From Chloroflexota bacterium (GTDB taxonomy: Bacteria; Chloroflexota; Limnocylindria; Limnocylindrales; CSP1-4), in the NCBI GenBank assembly GCA_015478725.1, contig JADMIG010000018.1, positions 1-56,039 on the forward strand: a stretch of 56,039 nt of DNA. Reading direction: 5' to 3'. The notes under the pieces are model-generated. The model was not told where the DNA came from, searched no databases, and saw only the letters and a list, made by a program, of their open reading frames with translations. The number at the start of each line of letters is the position of its first letter. Position 1 is the stretch's first letter. Shown here in pieces: positions 8,077 to 15,989 of this stretch. Position numbers and translations under genes: made by a program.

Positions 8077-8972
8077 CGACCCACGCCCTCGTCGTCGGGC
8101 GGCTTCGCAAGGGACGGAAGATCGACGACGTCGTCGGCGAGGTCGAGCGCCTGCTCCGCGATGGCGGATGGAAGGTGACGAGCCGCGTGGTGAAGCGCAA
8201 GCGGGACCTTCGCCGCCTGGCCCGTGACGGGGTGAAGGAGCACCTTGATGTCGTCGTCGTGGTCGGCGGGGACGGCGCCGTGCTCCAGGTCGCATCGTCG
8301 CTCGCGGAGACGAGCACGGCCCTCGGGATCGTCCCGGCCGGGACCGGGAATCTCCTTGCCGGCAACCTCAGGATCCCGCGAGAGCCCGCCGCCGCGGCGC
8401 GCACGCTCCTGAGCGGACGGCTCCGGAAGATCGACCTCGGACGGGTGACGGTCGATGGCGTGGAGCACGATTTCACCGTGGCCTGCGGCATCGGCTTCGA
8501 TGCGAAGGTCATGGACGCCACCGGTACGAGCCAGAAGATCCGCTGGGGTAAGCTCGCCTATCTCGCCAACGCGATCGGCCAGACCGGGCACATCCATAAC
8601 GCCCCGCATGTGATCACGATCGACGGCGTCCGCACCACCACCGAGGCGGCCCAGGTGTTCATCGCGAACTTCGGTCGGATGCTGCCGGTGGTCGTGCCTC
8701 GTCGCCGCATCCGCGGCGACGACGGCCTGCTCGACGTCATCGTCGTCCGCGCCTCCGGGCCGATCCCGGGCCTGCTCGCAGGATGGGAGGCCCTCATGCA
8801 GAAGGATCTCGGCGAGAGCGCCGGCGGTCATGTGTTCCGCGCCCAGGCCCGGTCCGTGGAGATCGAATCCGAGCCGAGCCGGCTTGTCGAAACCGATGGC
8901 AGCGTCGTCGGCAAGACACCGGTCAGCGTGTCGATCCGGCCCGGGGCTCTCACTGTCATCGTGCCCCGATGA
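8040..8972 (+). CDS. Diacylglycerol kinase family lipid kinase (DagK/YegS type)
   Basis: A 310-residue cytoplasmic kinase of the DAGK/LCB5/YegS family, which phosphorylates lipid hydroxyls such as diacylglycerol. The nucleotide-binding motif is VVVGGDGAVLQ (residues 74-83; the usual Thr after GGDG is Ala), followed by GIVPAGTGNLLAGNL, and the second domain holds the characteristic FIANFGRM and DDGLLDVIVV strands. Two starts are possible: ATG 8040 in an arginine-rich stretch, or GTG 8073, which overlaps the stop of the short leader ORF and gives the more usual N-terminus (VTTHALVVG). I keep the longer form but regard GTG 8073 as at least equally likely. The stop overlaps the next gene by ATGA. 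Confidence 0.82.
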   Translation: MARRRGAGGRRVTTHALVVGRLRKGRKIDDVVGEVERLLRDGGWKVTSRVVKRKRDLRRLARDGVKEHLDVVVVVGGDGAVLQVASSLAETSTALGIVPAGTGNLLAGNLRIPREPAAAARTLLSGRLRKIDLGRVTVDGVEHDFTVACGIGFDAKVMDATGTSQKIRWGKLAYLANAIGQTGHIHNAPHVITIDGVRTTTEAAQVFIANFGRMLPVVVPRRRIRGDDGLLDVIVVRASGPIPGLLAGWEALMQKDLGESAGGHVFRAQARSVEIESEPSRLVETDGSVVGKTPVSVSIRPGALTVIVPR

Positions 8973-9610
8973 GCTCGAGATCCGTCTCCCGCGCCTGGGG
9001 CGCGATCGCGCTGATCGGCCTCGCCGGGTTCCTCCTGCTCCTGGGGCTCGTCGGTACCCGGACCGTCATCCCGTTCGATCAGCCGCTTCTCGACCTCGGC
9101 CGGAGCTTCGGCCGCTTCGCCGACGTCTGGAACCTGATCTCGAACTCCGCCAACCTGCCGATGATCGCGATCGGGGTGGGCCTCGTGCTGTCCCTGTTCC
9201 TCGCCCATCGTCGCCGTGACGGCATCCTCGTTATCGTCGTGCTGGCGGCGGTGACGGCCGGCAGCGAGGGCGTCAAGCTGCTCATCGCCCGGCCCCGGCC
9301 GCCGGGCAGCGATACGGTCGTCCCGGGGGTCGTGTACAGCTTCCCCTCGGGCCACGTCCTCGAGGCGGTCACGATCCTCGGGATCATCGCCCTCCTCGTC
9401 TGGCGGAGCGGGCTGCCGGGCTGGGCCCGGGCGGGCCTCGCGATCGCCGTCACGATCTTCGTCGCCCTCGTTGCCGTGGCCCGGGTGGCCCTCAACGCCC
9501 ACTATCCGAGCGACGTGCTCGCCGGGTTCCTCGCCGGCATCGCCGTGCTCGCGCTCTTCGCCCTGCTCACCGCCCCGCGGCGGCGGACGCCCCCAAGGCG
9601 GGACCCCTGA
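8969..9610 (+). CDS. PAP2-family membrane phosphatase
   Basis: A 213-residue phosphatidic acid phosphatase type 2 protein with six predicted membrane helices. The three phosphatase motifs are present: KLLIARPRP (motif 1, from K103), SFPSGH (motif 2, to His129) and ARVALNAHYPSD (motif 3, R172, H178, D182; the usual Ser before Arg is Ala). Such enzymes remove phosphate from phosphatidate, undecaprenyl diphosphate or similar lipids. The ATG overlaps the lipid kinase stop (ATGA), so the kinase and phosphatase are translated from one message, a natural pair for cycling a lipid between phosphorylated and free forms. Confidence 0.85.
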   Translation: MSSRSVSRAWGAIALIGLAGFLLLLGLVGTRTVIPFDQPLLDLGRSFGRFADVWNLISNSANLPMIAIGVGLVLSLFLAHRRRDGILVIVVLAAVTAGSEGVKLLIARPRPPGSDTVVPGVVYSFPSGHVLEAVTILGIIALLVWRSGLPGWARAGLAIAVTIFVALVAVARVALNAHYPSDVLAGFLAGIAVLALFALLTAPRRRTPPRRDP

Positions 9611-9672
9611 GCGAACAGCGCCTCCGATCCCCACAGGGCAGGCCGTCGGGACTGTCCGGTACCGATGGCCCA

Positions 9673-9702
9673 TGGACGGAGGCCGTCGCGGTGCGATAGC
9701 GT
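9673..9702 (+). promoter_or_regulatory. Candidate leaderless promoter
   Basis: TGGACG (9673-9678) and TAGCGT (9697-9702) are spaced by 18 bases. The predicted transcription start falls on or beside the A of ATG 9710, so the following small ORF would be read from a leaderless message; it has no ribosome site. Confidence 0.35.
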
Positions 9703-9709
9703 CGTGCGC

Positions 9710-9898
9710 ATGACCTCGGCGTCCCTCGGTTTGACGGTGCCCGCGGCGGACCTGCAGATCGGCAGGAGCCTTGCGTTGGCGGTCTCGAACCACAGACGCG
9801 ACGGCCGCAACCGGATCGTCGTCGCGGGGAGCCGGTCGCGCCCCGCTGGCACACCTCCGCCGGTCGTGGTGCTCTCCACGGACGCTGCACGGGAATGA
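9710..9898 (+). CDS. Possible small protein (62 aa) coupled to the EAL gene
   Basis: An open frame from ATG 9710 ends with a TGA that overlaps the ATG of the PAS-EAL gene (ATGA at 9895-9898). It contains no membrane segment or recognised domain; it opens MTSASLGLTVPAADLQIG and becomes arginine-rich. Support comes from the apparent leaderless promoter and from the coupling, since the EAL gene has no ribosome site of its own. It could instead simply be a translated leader. Confidence 0.35.
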   Translation: MTSASLGLTVPAADLQIGRSLALAVSNHRRDGRNRIVVAGSRSRPAGTPPPVVVLSTDAARE

Positions 9899-12000
9899 GA
9901 TCGGTGGGACTTCGGGTGCCAGATGCCTCGGCTGGGGCGGTTCGCGCGCGTCTCGCGACCGGGGTCTCGTTCGGCGGGGCTCGACCCGGTGTCAGGGATC
10001 TGGCCGGGCTCAGCGCTGCCGCGTCGATCCTCGTTGGGGGCATCGTGCTCCTCGGCTGGTGGCTGGGGATCGACGGCCTCAAGTCGTTGGTGCCGGGGGC
10101 GTTGACCATGAAGGTCAACACGGCCCTGGTCTTCGTGCTGCTCGGCGTCGGGATGTTCGCTCGAACGAGACCGATCGGCATGTGGCGGCGCCACCTGGCG
10201 GTCGCGCCGTTGATCGCCGCGATGCTTCTCAGCGCCGCGGTCGGCAGCCAGTATCTGGTCGGCCGGGACTCGGGCATCGATCAGTGGCTGTTCCGGGAGC
10301 TGCCGGGGCAGATCGGGACCCTCCACCCGAACCGGATGTCGCCGATGACGGTCGTCTGCTTCCTGTTGATCGGGACCGGGGTGCTCCTCGCCAGCAGGAA
10401 TCGCACCAGCGCGGCCGTGCCGGCGCTGCTGCTCGGTGCGCTCATCGTCGCGCTGTTGAACATCCTCGATTTCATCTTCGAGGGGGCGACCCCATCGCTG
10501 CTCGCCGGCTATACCCAGATGGCACTCAACACGGCGGTCATGATGGTCGTGCTGAGCATCGGCGCCATGGCTCTCCTGCCCGATGGCGGGCCACTCGAGG
10601 TCTTCGCGGGTCAGTCTTCCTCAGCCGGACTCGCCCGCCGCCTTGTCATCGCGTCGCTTGTCGCTCCGGTCGCCCTGTCTTGGCTTCGACTTCAGGGCGA
10701 AGAATGGGGCCTATACGGAGCCCGGTACGGGGCCTCCCTCACGGTGCTCGGGACGTTCGTCTTCCTCACTGCGGTCATCTGGCAGAGCGCGCGGTCGGCG
10801 CGACGGACCGAGATCGCCCGGTCGGCCGCCCTCGAGGAACGCGACCGGTTCTTCGACGTCTCCTCCGACATGCTCGCCACGGCGAGCGCCGACGGGTACT
10901 TCATCCGCCTCAATCCCGCATGGCAGGCTACGCTCGGATACGACCTTGCTGAGCTCCGTTCGCGGCCCTTTATCGAGTTCGTCCACCCCGACGATCGGGC
11001 GGCGACCAACATCGAGGCTGCTCGGCAGGTGGACGAGGGCAAGACGGTCCTCAACTTCGAGAACCGCTACCGCCACCGGGACGGCTCCTACCGGTGGTTG
11101 GAATGGACGTCGACGCCCTCGGCCGACGGATCCCGTCTCTATGCCGTGGCGCGGGATGTGACCGGCCGCAAGGAAGAGGAAGAGCGCCGCCTGGCGCCCA
11201 TCCTCGCCGTCCGCGAACAGCGAGCGGAGGCGCGACGGAAGATCGAGGCGACGATCGCGCAGCGGGCGTTCCGACCGGTCTTCCAGCCGGTCGTCGATCT
11301 GTCGAGCGGCTCGGTCGTCGGGTTCGAGGCACTCACCCGGTTCGATGATGGTTGCCGACCCGACGTGGTATTCGCAAGAGCGCTCGAATGCGGTCTGGGA
11401 ATCGAGCTCGAACGCGTGACCCTCGAGGCTGCAGTTCGCGAGGCTCGTCTGCTGCCGCGCAACGCGTGGCTCAGCCTCAACGTCTCGCCGACGCTGCTCT
11501 CCGATGTCGAGGCCCTTCGACCGCTGCTTGGCGAACCGTCCCGAGCGGTCGTGCTCGAGATCACCGAGCACGAGTCGATCGGCGCCTACGCGCCGTTGCG
11601 TGAGGCGTTGACGCGCCTCGGTTCCCACGTTCGCCTGGCGGTCGACGATGCCGGCGCGGGGATCGCGAACTTCAGTCATCTGGTCGAGCTTCGGCCCGAC
11701 TTCGTCAAGATCGATGCAGGGCTGGTTCGCGGCGTCGACACGGATGTCAGCCGCTCGGCCCTCGTCGTCGGGCTCGTGCATTTCGCCGAGGCTGCCGGCT
11801 GCCTCATCATCGCCGAGGGTATCGAGACAGAGGGGGAGCGGGCGACGGTCGCCGAGCTCGGGGTGAGGCTCGGTCAGGGATACCTGCTGGCCAGGCCCGC
11901 CGCAGCGGAGAGGTGGAGAGCCACGAGGGACCCTGGCGAGCGCAGGGCCTCCGCGTCGAACAGCCGTCGACGCCTTCGGATCGCCACGGTCCCGCGATAA
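9895..12000 (+). CDS. Membrane PAS-EAL protein, cyclic di-GMP phosphodiesterase
   Basis: A 701-residue sensor protein. Roughly residues 40-305 carry several hydrophobic helices (for example SILVGGIVLLGWWLGI and VVCFLLIGTGVLL), a membrane sensory region. A PAS domain follows (about 310-425, with FFDVSSDMLATAS and the closing VARDVTGRK) and then a complete EAL domain (about 440-685). The EAL signature is GFEALTRF, and the metal and catalytic stretches LNVSP, LEITEHE, DDAGAG, VKID and AEGIETE are all present, so it should hydrolyse cyclic di-GMP. There is no GGDEF domain. The start is ATG 9895, overlapping the small upstream ORF; the arginine-rich tail after residue 675 is not part of the domain. 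Confidence 0.85.
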   Translation: MRSVGLRVPDASAGAVRARLATGVSFGGARPGVRDLAGLSAAASILVGGIVLLGWWLGIDGLKSLVPGALTMKVNTALVFVLLGVGMFARTRPIGMWRRHLAVAPLIAAMLLSAAVGSQYLVGRDSGIDQWLFRELPGQIGTLHPNRMSPMTVVCFLLIGTGVLLASRNRTSAAVPALLLGALIVALLNILDFIFEGATPSLLAGYTQMALNTAVMMVVLSIGAMALLPDGGPLEVFAGQSSSAGLARRLVIASLVAPVALSWLRLQGEEWGLYGARYGASLTVLGTFVFLTAVIWQSARSARRTEIARSAALEERDRFFDVSSDMLATASADGYFIRLNPAWQATLGYDLAELRSRPFIEFVHPDDRAATNIEAARQVDEGKTVLNFENRYRHRDGSYRWLEWTSTPSADGSRLYAVARDVTGRKEEEERRLAPILAVREQRAEARRKIEATIAQRAFRPVFQPVVDLSSGSVVGFEALTRFDDGCRPDVVFARALECGLGIELERVTLEAAVREARLLPRNAWLSLNVSPTLLSDVEALRPLLGEPSRAVVLEITEHESIGAYAPLREALTRLGSHVRLAVDDAGAGIANFSHLVELRPDFVKIDAGLVRGVDTDVSRSALVVGLVHFAEAAGCLIIAEGIETEGERATVAELGVRLGQGYLLARPAAAERWRATRDPGERRASASNSRRRLRIATVPR

Positions 12001-12048
12001 ATCGCGCATCCAGTCGCTGGCCGGCGAGAGCCAGGCCTCGCAGGGACC

Positions 12049-12091
12049 GGTCAGGTCCCGGGACGTGACGTAACAGGGCGTCAGCCTCGCG
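12049..12091 (+). repeat. Dispersed 43-bp element, copy A (probable IS256-type terminal remnant)
   Basis: This stretch matches 28908-28951 at about 34 of 44 positions with a one-base length difference. Shared blocks in order are GGTCA, GTCCC, GGACG, GTAAC, GGGC, TCA and CCTCGCG. The other copy sits at the end of a transposase-tail remnant, so this one is read as an orphan insertion-sequence end. Its outer part also forms a 6-bp hairpin (GGGACC 12043-12048 with GGTCCC 12054-12059) that might end the EAL transcript, though no T-run follows. Confidence 0.5.
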
Positions 12092-12128
12092 CCGGCTCGA
12101 CCAGATCCGTCCCGCGAGCGGTGCGTGG

Positions 12129-12134
12129 TAGATT
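12129..12134 (+). promoter_or_regulatory. Candidate -10 box of the riboflavin operon
   Basis: TAGATT matches 4 of 6 consensus bases and is followed by GGGG, the same TAnnnT-x-GG form seen at other proposed starts in this window. It would start transcription near 12141, exactly at the 5' end of the FMN riboswitch. No clear -35 is seen. Confidence 0.4.
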
Positions 12135-12140
12135 GGGGTC

Positions 12141-12303
12141 GGCCTTCGGGGCAGGGTGAGATTCCCGACCGGTGGTAGTCCTGCGTTCAGGCGCAGGGAG
12201 CCCACGAGCGGCCCGTCGAGCGACGGGTGTCAGCAGATCCGAAGGTCGCCTCTCGGGGCGACCTCGACGGAGCCGACGGTACAGTCCGGATGGAAGAAGG
12301 CAG
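12141..12303 (+). ncRNA. FMN riboswitch (RFN element)
   Basis: The conserved RFN blocks appear in order: CTTCGGGGCAGGGTG, ATTCCCGACCGGTGGTAGTCC, AGCCCACGAGC, a variable stem (GTCGAGCGAC), CAGATCCG, a second variable stem (GGTCGCCTCTCGGGGCGACC), then GGAGCCGACGGTACAGTCC and GGATGGAAGAAGG. This RNA binds flavin mononucleotide and lowers expression of riboflavin genes when FMN is high. It lies directly upstream of ribD, with about 75 bases of expression platform between. Confidence 0.95.
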
Positions 12304-12349
12304 CGTCGCGTCGCGTCCGCATCGGGCGCGCTCGTTGCGTCTCGTCTGG

Positions 12350-12376
12350 GCCCCGAGCCGGATGAGGTGACGGGGC
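12350..12376 (+). promoter_or_regulatory. Ribosome-site-sequestering hairpin of the FMN switch
   Basis: GCCCCG (12350-12355) pairs perfectly with CGGGGC (12371-12376), enclosing GAGGTGA and ending 3 bases before the ribD ATG. The stem would hide the purine-rich ribosome site. No T-run follows, so translational rather than transcriptional control is inferred. Confidence 0.45.
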
Positions 12377-12379
12377 GCG

Positions 12380-13570
12380 ATGAAGAGACCGGCGCAAGAT
12401 CCGATGGGACGAGCCCTCGAGCTCGCTGCCCTCGGGCGCGGCCGGACGGCCCCGAATCCTCCCGTCGGCGCCGTCGTCGCCCGGGACGGCCAGATCGTCG
12501 GCGAGGGATATCACGTTGCCGCCGGCACAGCTCACGCGGAGACGATCGCCCTGGCGGAGGCCGGTCCACTCGCCCGGGACGCCACCCTCTACGTCACGCT
12601 CGAGCCCTGCTGCCACCACGGCCGGACGCCTCCCTGTACGGAGGCGATCATCGCCGCGGGCGTCGCCGAGGTCTGGTATGCGGTCGGGGACCCGGATCCG
12701 CGCGTCGCGGGCAGCGGACACCGCGCCCTCGTCGCGGCCGGGATCCGAGTCGAGGTCGGCGAGTCGGAAGCGGCGGCCGGGGAGCTCCTGCGGGGGTACC
12801 TGCTCCGCCATCGGCGCGGTCGCCCGTGGGTCACCGCGAAATTCGCGATGAGCCTGGACGGCAAGATCGCGACTCACTCCGGCGACGCCCGCTGGATCAG
12901 CGGCGAAGCCTCGCGGGCGCACGGTCATGTGCTTCGGGATCGCTCGGACGCGGTGATCGTGGGCATCGGGACCGTGCTCGTCGACGACCCCCGCCTCACC
13001 GTGCGCCCGATGCCGGCCGATGGCCGCCAGCCCCATCGGATCGTCGTCGACACGCGGCTGCGGATGCCCCTCGATGCGGCGCTCGCCGGGCCTGAACTCG
13101 CCGCCGGGACGACGGTGGCCTTCGCGGCAGCGGGCCGCGGCTCGACGTCAGACGATGCGATCGAGGCGGACCGGTTGAGCGGTCCGGCACCGGCCCTCGC
13201 CCAAGCCGCCGCGGCGCTCGAGGATCGCGGCCTCGGCCTTCTCGGCCTCCCACCCGACCGATCGGGGCGCGTGAACCTCCGCGACCTCCTCGCTGCCCTC
13301 GGCCGGCGAGGCTACAACGAGGTGCTCGTCGAGGGTGGCGGCGAACTGCTGGCGGGGTTCTTCGCGCTTGGGCTCATCGATGAGGTAGAGGCCTGCGTGG
13401 CGCCGCTCGTGATCGGCGGCCGTGGGGCGAACACGCCGGTCGGCGGGATCGGCGTCGAGCGGATCGATCGGGCCGGCCGGTTCGAGATCGTCGATCTCGT
13501 CCGGCGGGATCGGGATGTCTGGATCGTGGCGCGCCCGGCCGGGCCGCCGATGGAGGTCGCGAATGTTTAG
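12380..13570 (+). CDS. ribD: Bifunctional riboflavin deaminase/reductase RibD
   Basis: A 396-residue two-domain enzyme for the second and third steps from GTP: deamination of diaminohydroxyphosphoribosylaminopyrimidine and NADPH reduction of the ribose. The deaminase zinc site is seen as HAE (52-54) and EPCCHHGRTPPC (75-86; C77 and C86). The reductase domain starts near residue 147 with RPWVTAKFAMSLDGKIA, which matches the family. First gene after the FMN riboswitch. Its last 8 bases overlap the start of the fused ribEBA gene. Confidence 0.95.
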   Translation: MKRPAQDPMGRALELAALGRGRTAPNPPVGAVVARDGQIVGEGYHVAAGTAHAETIALAEAGPLARDATLYVTLEPCCHHGRTPPCTEAIIAAGVAEVWYAVGDPDPRVAGSGHRALVAAGIRVEVGESEAAAGELLRGYLLRHRRGRPWVTAKFAMSLDGKIATHSGDARWISGEASRAHGHVLRDRSDAVIVGIGTVLVDDPRLTVRPMPADGRQPHRIVVDTRLRMPLDAALAGPELAAGTTVAFAAAGRGSTSDDAIEADRLSGPAPALAQAAAALEDRGLGLLGLPPDRSGRVNLRDLLAALGRRGYNEVLVEGGGELLAGFFALGLIDEVEACVAPLVIGGRGANTPVGGIGVERIDRAGRFEIVDLVRRDRDVWIVARPAGPPMEVANV

Positions 13571-15431
13571 CGGGATCGTCGCGGGGGCCGGCAGGGTCGC
13601 CTCTCTCACCTCGGGCGAGCCGGGGATCCGGCTCATCGTTCACGCCCCTGAGCTTCTCGACGACGTGGTCGACGGCGAGAGCGTGGCCGTCAACGGCGCC
13701 TGCCTGACCGCGGCCGGCCGCCCGGCCCCCGACGAGCTTGCCTTCGACCTGATGCCCGAGACGCTCCGACGCTCGAACCTCGGCGGGCTCGTCGCCGGCG
13801 ACTCGGTCAATCTCGAACGGTCGCTGCGGTTCGGGGATCGGATCGGCGGCCACCTCGTCCAGGGGCACATCGACGGGATCGCGGAGGTCGTCTCGGTCGT
13901 TCCCGAGGGAGACGCTCGGCTGCTGCGGGTTCGCCTGCGGGAGGGTCGGCTCGCCCGCGCGATCGTCGAAAAAGGGTTCGTCACGGTCGACGGGGTGAGC
14001 CTGACCGTCGTCCGCTCGCTGCCCGACGGCTTCGTCGTCTCCCTGGTCCGGACGACGCTCGAGCTGACGACCCTCGGGGCGGCCAGGCCCGGTACGATCG
14101 TGAATGTCGAGGTCGACCTCTTCGCCCGCCACCTCCTCGATGGGGCGCCGGCACCCCGCCCGCTTGCCGCCGCGGATGGTTCGCCGCCGGGAGAGGGTGA
14201 TCCATCCGTCGCGATCACCGCAGCGCTCGACGCGCTCCGGGCTGGGCGGCCGGTCCTCGTTCTCGATGACGAGGACCGCGAGAACGAGGGCGACCTCGTC
14301 CTCGCCGCCGAGTTCGCGACCGCCGAGTGGCTCGCGTTTCTCATCCGGGAGGCGGGCGGCTTCGTCTGCGTGGCGATGGACGGCGGGCGGCTCGACGCGC
14401 TCGATGTCCCGCTCATGGTCGACGCGAACACGTCGCGACAGGGAACCGCCTTCACCGTCAGTGTCGATGCCGCCACGGTGTCGACCGGCGTCTCCGCCGC
14501 CGAGCGGGCGGCGACCGTGCGCACGCTCATCGACCCCGCGACCAGGCCCGCCGATCTGGTGCGACCGGGCCACGTCTTCCCGCTCCGCGCCGTGGACGGG
14601 GGGTTGAGAGAGCGGCGAGGACACACCGAGGCCGCCGTCGAGCTCTGCCGGCTGGCCGGACTCGAACCCGCCGCGGTCATCGTGGAGGTGATGAATCCCG
14701 ACGGCACGATGGCCCGGCGGCCAGAGCTGGCCGCGTTTGCGGCCGCCAACGATCTCTCGCTCATCACGGTCGGTGACATCGCCGGCTTCGACGACGCCGC
14801 GGGCGAGGTTCGGCCACAGGGCCGGTCGGTGGAGGCGCGAGGTTCGGTGGTCCGGGTCGCGGAGAGCTCGCTCCCGACCGAGCACGGGCGCTTCCGGATG
14901 ATCGTCTATGGCGCCGGCGACGGGCTCAACGACCTCGCGCTCGTCCTCGGCCAGCCGGACCCGGACAACGCTCTCGTCCGGGTGCACTCCGAATGCCTCA
15001 CCGGCGACGTCCTCGGCTCGCTTCGCTGTGACTGCGGCCCCCAGCGCGAGCAGGCGCTCGCGACGATCGCCGCAGCCGGGTCTGGGATCCTTGTCTACCT
15101 GCGCCAGGAGGGTCGCGGCATCGGGCTCGCGAACAAGGCCCGGGCCTACGCCCTCCAGGATGCCGGGCTCGATACGGTCGACGCGAACCTTGCGCTCGGA
15201 TTCCCGGCGGACCTTCGTGACTACGGACGAGCGGCGGCGATCCTCGCCGATCTCGGGGTCGATCGGGTCTGCCTCCTCACGAACAACCCGGCGAAGGTGC
15301 AGGGCCTCGAGGCCGCCGGGATCCGCGTGCTCGAACGCCGCCCGCTCGAGGTGGTACCTGGGCAGGAGAACGCCGCCTACCTCGCGACGAAACGAACCCG
15401 CCTGGGCCATCTGCTGGAGACGAACCGATGA
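13563..15431 (+). CDS. ribEBA: Trifunctional riboflavin synthase / DHBP synthase / GTP cyclohydrolase II fusion
   Basis: One uninterrupted 622-residue frame contains three complete enzymes. Residues 1-190 are riboflavin synthase, a tandem of two lumazine-binding barrels (opens MFSGIVAGAG; second barrel GGHLVQGHIDG and KGFVTVDGVSLTV). Residues 215-410 are 3,4-dihydroxy-2-butanone-4-phosphate synthase (acidic loop DDEDRENEGDL 235-245; RPGHVFPLRA; HTEAAVELCRLAG). Residues 425-622 are GTP cyclohydrolase II (HSECLTGDVLGSLRCDCG 475-492 with zinc Cys 478, 489, 491; RQEGRGIGL). The RibB-RibA order is the common RibBA; adding riboflavin synthase at the front is unusual. Linkers are short and proline/glycine-rich (residues 195-214). 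Start ATG 13563 overlaps ribD; stop overlaps ribH (ATGA). Confidence 0.95.
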   Translation: MFSGIVAGAGRVASLTSGEPGIRLIVHAPELLDDVVDGESVAVNGACLTAAGRPAPDELAFDLMPETLRRSNLGGLVAGDSVNLERSLRFGDRIGGHLVQGHIDGIAEVVSVVPEGDARLLRVRLREGRLARAIVEKGFVTVDGVSLTVVRSLPDGFVVSLVRTTLELTTLGAARPGTIVNVEVDLFARHLLDGAPAPRPLAAADGSPPGEGDPSVAITAALDALRAGRPVLVLDDEDRENEGDLVLAAEFATAEWLAFLIREAGGFVCVAMDGGRLDALDVPLMVDANTSRQGTAFTVSVDAATVSTGVSAAERAATVRTLIDPATRPADLVRPGHVFPLRAVDGGLRERRGHTEAAVELCRLAGLEPAAVIVEVMNPDGTMARRPELAAFAAANDLSLITVGDIAGFDDAAGEVRPQGRSVEARGSVVRVAESSLPTEHGRFRMIVYGAGDGLNDLALVLGQPDPDNALVRVHSECLTGDVLGSLRCDCGPQREQALATIAAAGSGILVYLRQEGRGIGLANKARAYALQDAGLDTVDANLALGFPADLRDYGRAAAILADLGVDRVCLLTNNPAKVQGLEAAGIRVLERRPLEVVPGQENAAYLATKRTRLGHLLETNR

Positions 15432-15970
15432 CCGCCAGCTCGGAAACCAGCGTCGGCCGTGGCGAGTCCGCGGGCGACGGCCGCGACGGACGCGGGTTGC
15501 GGATCGGGATCGTGGCCTCGCGGTTCAACGCGGAGATCGTCGAGCGGCTCGTCGAGACGGCCCGCGACGAGCTCGTCCGGCTCGGGGTCCGGCCGGAGGA
15601 CGTCCTCCTCCTCCGCGTTCCCGGGGCATTCGAGCTGCCGATCGTGGCCCACGCGCTGCTTCGCTCTGCCATCCCCCCGGACGCGGTCGTCTGCCTCGGC
15701 GCGGTCGTCAGGGGGGAGACGCCGCACTTCGATTTCGTCGCCGCTGCGGCCGCGGACGGGATCCTCCAGGTCGGTCTCGACACCAGTCGGCCGGTGATCT
15801 TCGGCGTCCTCACCACCAACACGATGGCCCAGGCCTGGGACCGCGCCGATGGCACCTACCATCGGGGCGCCGACGCGGCCCGCGACGCGGTCGAGATGGC
15901 GAGGCTCCTGGCCGGTCCGGAGCTGGCGGCTCGGGCCCACAGCGAGATGATTGATTCCCGTGCGATCTGA
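15428..15970 (+). CDS. ribH: 6,7-dimethyl-8-ribityllumazine synthase
   Basis: A 180-residue lumazine synthase, which joins 5-amino-6-ribitylaminouracil and dihydroxybutanone phosphate, the penultimate step of riboflavin synthesis. Family marks are IVASRFNAEIVERL (residues 28-41), RVPGAFELP (63-71) and GAVVRGETPHFDFV with the catalytic His100. A 22-residue polar N-terminal extension precedes the fold. The ATG overlaps the fusion gene stop by 4 bases. Confidence 0.95.
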   Translation: MTASSETSVGRGESAGDGRDGRGLRIGIVASRFNAEIVERLVETARDELVRLGVRPEDVLLLRVPGAFELPIVAHALLRSAIPPDAVVCLGAVVRGETPHFDFVAAAAADGILQVGLDTSRPVIFGVLTTNTMAQAWDRADGTYHRGADAARDAVEMARLLAGPELAARAHSEMIDSRAI

Positions 15971-15989
15971 GAAGGAAGGTTCGGGACCG

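Noticed and set aside
13374-15410. Long antisense frame opposite the ribEBA fusion
   Set aside because: Shadow of the real gene; no domain and no ribosome site.
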